Positions 6,606-7,442 of a DNA stretch of 7,442 bases are shown in pieces (the first letter of the stretch is position 1; the number at the start of each line of letters is the position of its first letter). The notes under the pieces are model-generated. The model was not told the origin of the DNA, ran no database searches, and was given only the letters and a program-made list of their open reading frames with translations. The DNA is from Bacteriovoracaceae bacterium (GTDB taxonomy: Bacteria; Bdellovibrionota; UBA1018): assembly GCA_947500275.1 (NCBI GenBank), contig CANMSW010000108.1, positions 1 through 7,442 on the forward strand, written 5' to 3'. The translations under genes were made by a program, and so were the position numbers.

Positions 6606-7442
6606 ATGGAAAATCGCTTCTACACCCTGATGCTAGTCCCAGAAAAAACCTCTAGAGTTTTTCGACTCATCATTCCGGCGTGGGTCGCCCGGGGCTCGCT
6701 GGTTGCGGTCTTCTTCGTCGCAGCACTCGGAACCCTCATGACTTTGAATTATTGGTACGTCATGAGCCGAATTGGCGAAAACAAACAGCTCCGTCTCGAA
6801 AACCGAAAACTCCGACAACAAGTCCAGATCTTCCAAACCCGAATGGACACCCTCGAATCGACTATGGAACGCGTCAAAACGTTCTCCACTCGACTCAAAG
6901 TCATCACCAACATTGAAGACCGCGACAACTTGATCCAGTCGCTCAACCAGAAACTTCCCGATGCTTCCCAAAACATTGGCGAGCCCAATCCCACTGGAGA
7001 CTCTTCCCAGTCACTCATCGCGTCGAGCGAAGGCACCCCCGCCAGCACAACCGCGCCTGCCTCGGCCGACCCCGAAAAGGTCGCGCCCTCCGGTGTGACG
7101 ACCGCTTCCCATGACCACCCCAACGGACACACTCGGTCAGAAGAAAGCCCGGAGGAGTCCCTTTTAAGAAAAGAGTTCGAAGCCCTGGATGTGGAGCTCT
7201 TAGGACTCAATAACGACAGCATCCTTCTCGAACAAACGCTGCACGACCAATACGAGCTCTTAGGCGACCAACGGGCGTTTCTTGCGGCGCTTCCCACCCG
7301 TAGACCCTCTCCCGGATACTTTACCTCTGGCTTTGGCGTCCGCCGCTCCCCTTACGGCGGTACCGAGAAAATGCACGAAGGCTTAGACATCGCCAACTCG
7401 ATTGGAACCCCGGTCATCGCAACGGCCGATGGCCTCGTGACC
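6606..7442 (+). CDS. Membrane-anchored coiled-coil M23 family metallopeptidase (3' end beyond window)
   Basis: The frame is open from the ATG at 6606 to the window end, 279 codons without a stop. A short basic N-terminus precedes one transmembrane helix (about 30-53). A heptad-like coiled coil follows (about 55-100, rich in Leu, Arg, Glu, Gln), then a Ser/Thr/Pro/Ala-rich linker (about 118-180) and a second helical segment (about 185-228). The M23/LytM domain starts near 237 with GYFTSGFGVRRSPYGG and then HEGLDIAN, giving the first two zinc ligands H257 and D261. The downstream HxH motif lies outside the window, so catalytic competence cannot be judged. M23 enzymes cleave peptide cross-links or glycine bridges of peptidoglycan; degenerate members activate amidases. 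This one should sit in the inner membrane with its domain in the periplasm. It follows the PP2C gene by 73 nt with no terminator seen, so co-transcription is possible. Confidence 0.92.
   Translation, partial: MENRFYTLMLVPEKTSRVFRLIIPAWVARGSLVAVFFVAALGTLMTLNYWYVMSRIGENKQLRLENRKLRQQVQIFQTRMDTLESTMERVKTFSTRLKVITNIEDRDNLIQSLNQKLPDASQNIGEPNPTGDSSQSLIASSEGTPASTTAPASADPEKVAPSGVTTASHDHPNGHTRSEESPEESLLRKEFEALDVELLGLNNDSILLEQTLHDQYELLGDQRAFLAALPTRRPSPGYFTSGFGVRRSPYGGTEKMHEGLDIANSIGTPVIATADGLVT

Noticed and set aside
6749..7297. Minus-strand open frame antisense to the M23 gene
   Set aside because: It is Ser/Arg/Trp-rich with no domain. The plus strand gives a coherent TM, coiled-coil and M23 protein.

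Overview
The window looks like chromosomal DNA of a Gram-negative, deltaproteobacteria-type organism, most plausibly a relative of Bdellovibrio or Myxococcus. This is inferred from the gene set and protein style (a PrkA/DUF444/SpoVR trio, a short PP2C phosphatase, exported proteins with Sec or membrane-anchor N-termini). There is no rRNA or other marker to fix the taxon. Base composition is moderate and even. I see no insertion sequence, tRNA, CRISPR array or phage gene.

Layout. The left three quarters is one leftward block on the minus strand. In order of transcription it holds prkA (AAA+ serine protein kinase, 5443-3317), a DUF444/YeaH vWA-like protein (3232-2123), spoVR (2109-595), and the start of a secreted TPR-like protein that runs off the left edge (527-1). 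The spoVR gene follows the DUF444 gene by only 13 nt and has a strong Shine-Dalgarno. An 84-nt gap with a strong stem-loop separates prkA from the DUF444 gene. The right quarter is transcribed rightward: a PP2C Ser/Thr phosphatase (5717-6532) and, 73 nt later, a membrane-anchored coiled-coil M23 metallopeptidase cut by the right edge (from 6606). A roughly 270-bp divergent intergenic region lies between the two blocks. It carries a short dyad, a -10-like hexamer and a 9-bp tandem repeat.

How the genes may work together. The prkA-yeaH-spoVR trio is a widely conserved stress and development module (yeaG-yeaH and ycgB in E. coli; prkA, yhbH and spoVR in Bacillus). SpoVR is linked to spore cortex formation in Bacillus and to development in Myxococcus. 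Here a kinase-annotated AAA+ protein is divergent from a complete PP2C phosphatase, with an M23 endopeptidase-type protein next to the phosphatase and an exported TPR-like protein after spoVR. Co-regulation, phospho-signalling between PrkA and PP2C, and a link to envelope remodelling are inferences from this layout. The sequence does not show them directly.

Nothing here is a clearly new system. The least explained parts are the exported TPR-like gene after spoVR, the prkA-yeaH stem-loop, and the divergent kinase/phosphatase arrangement.
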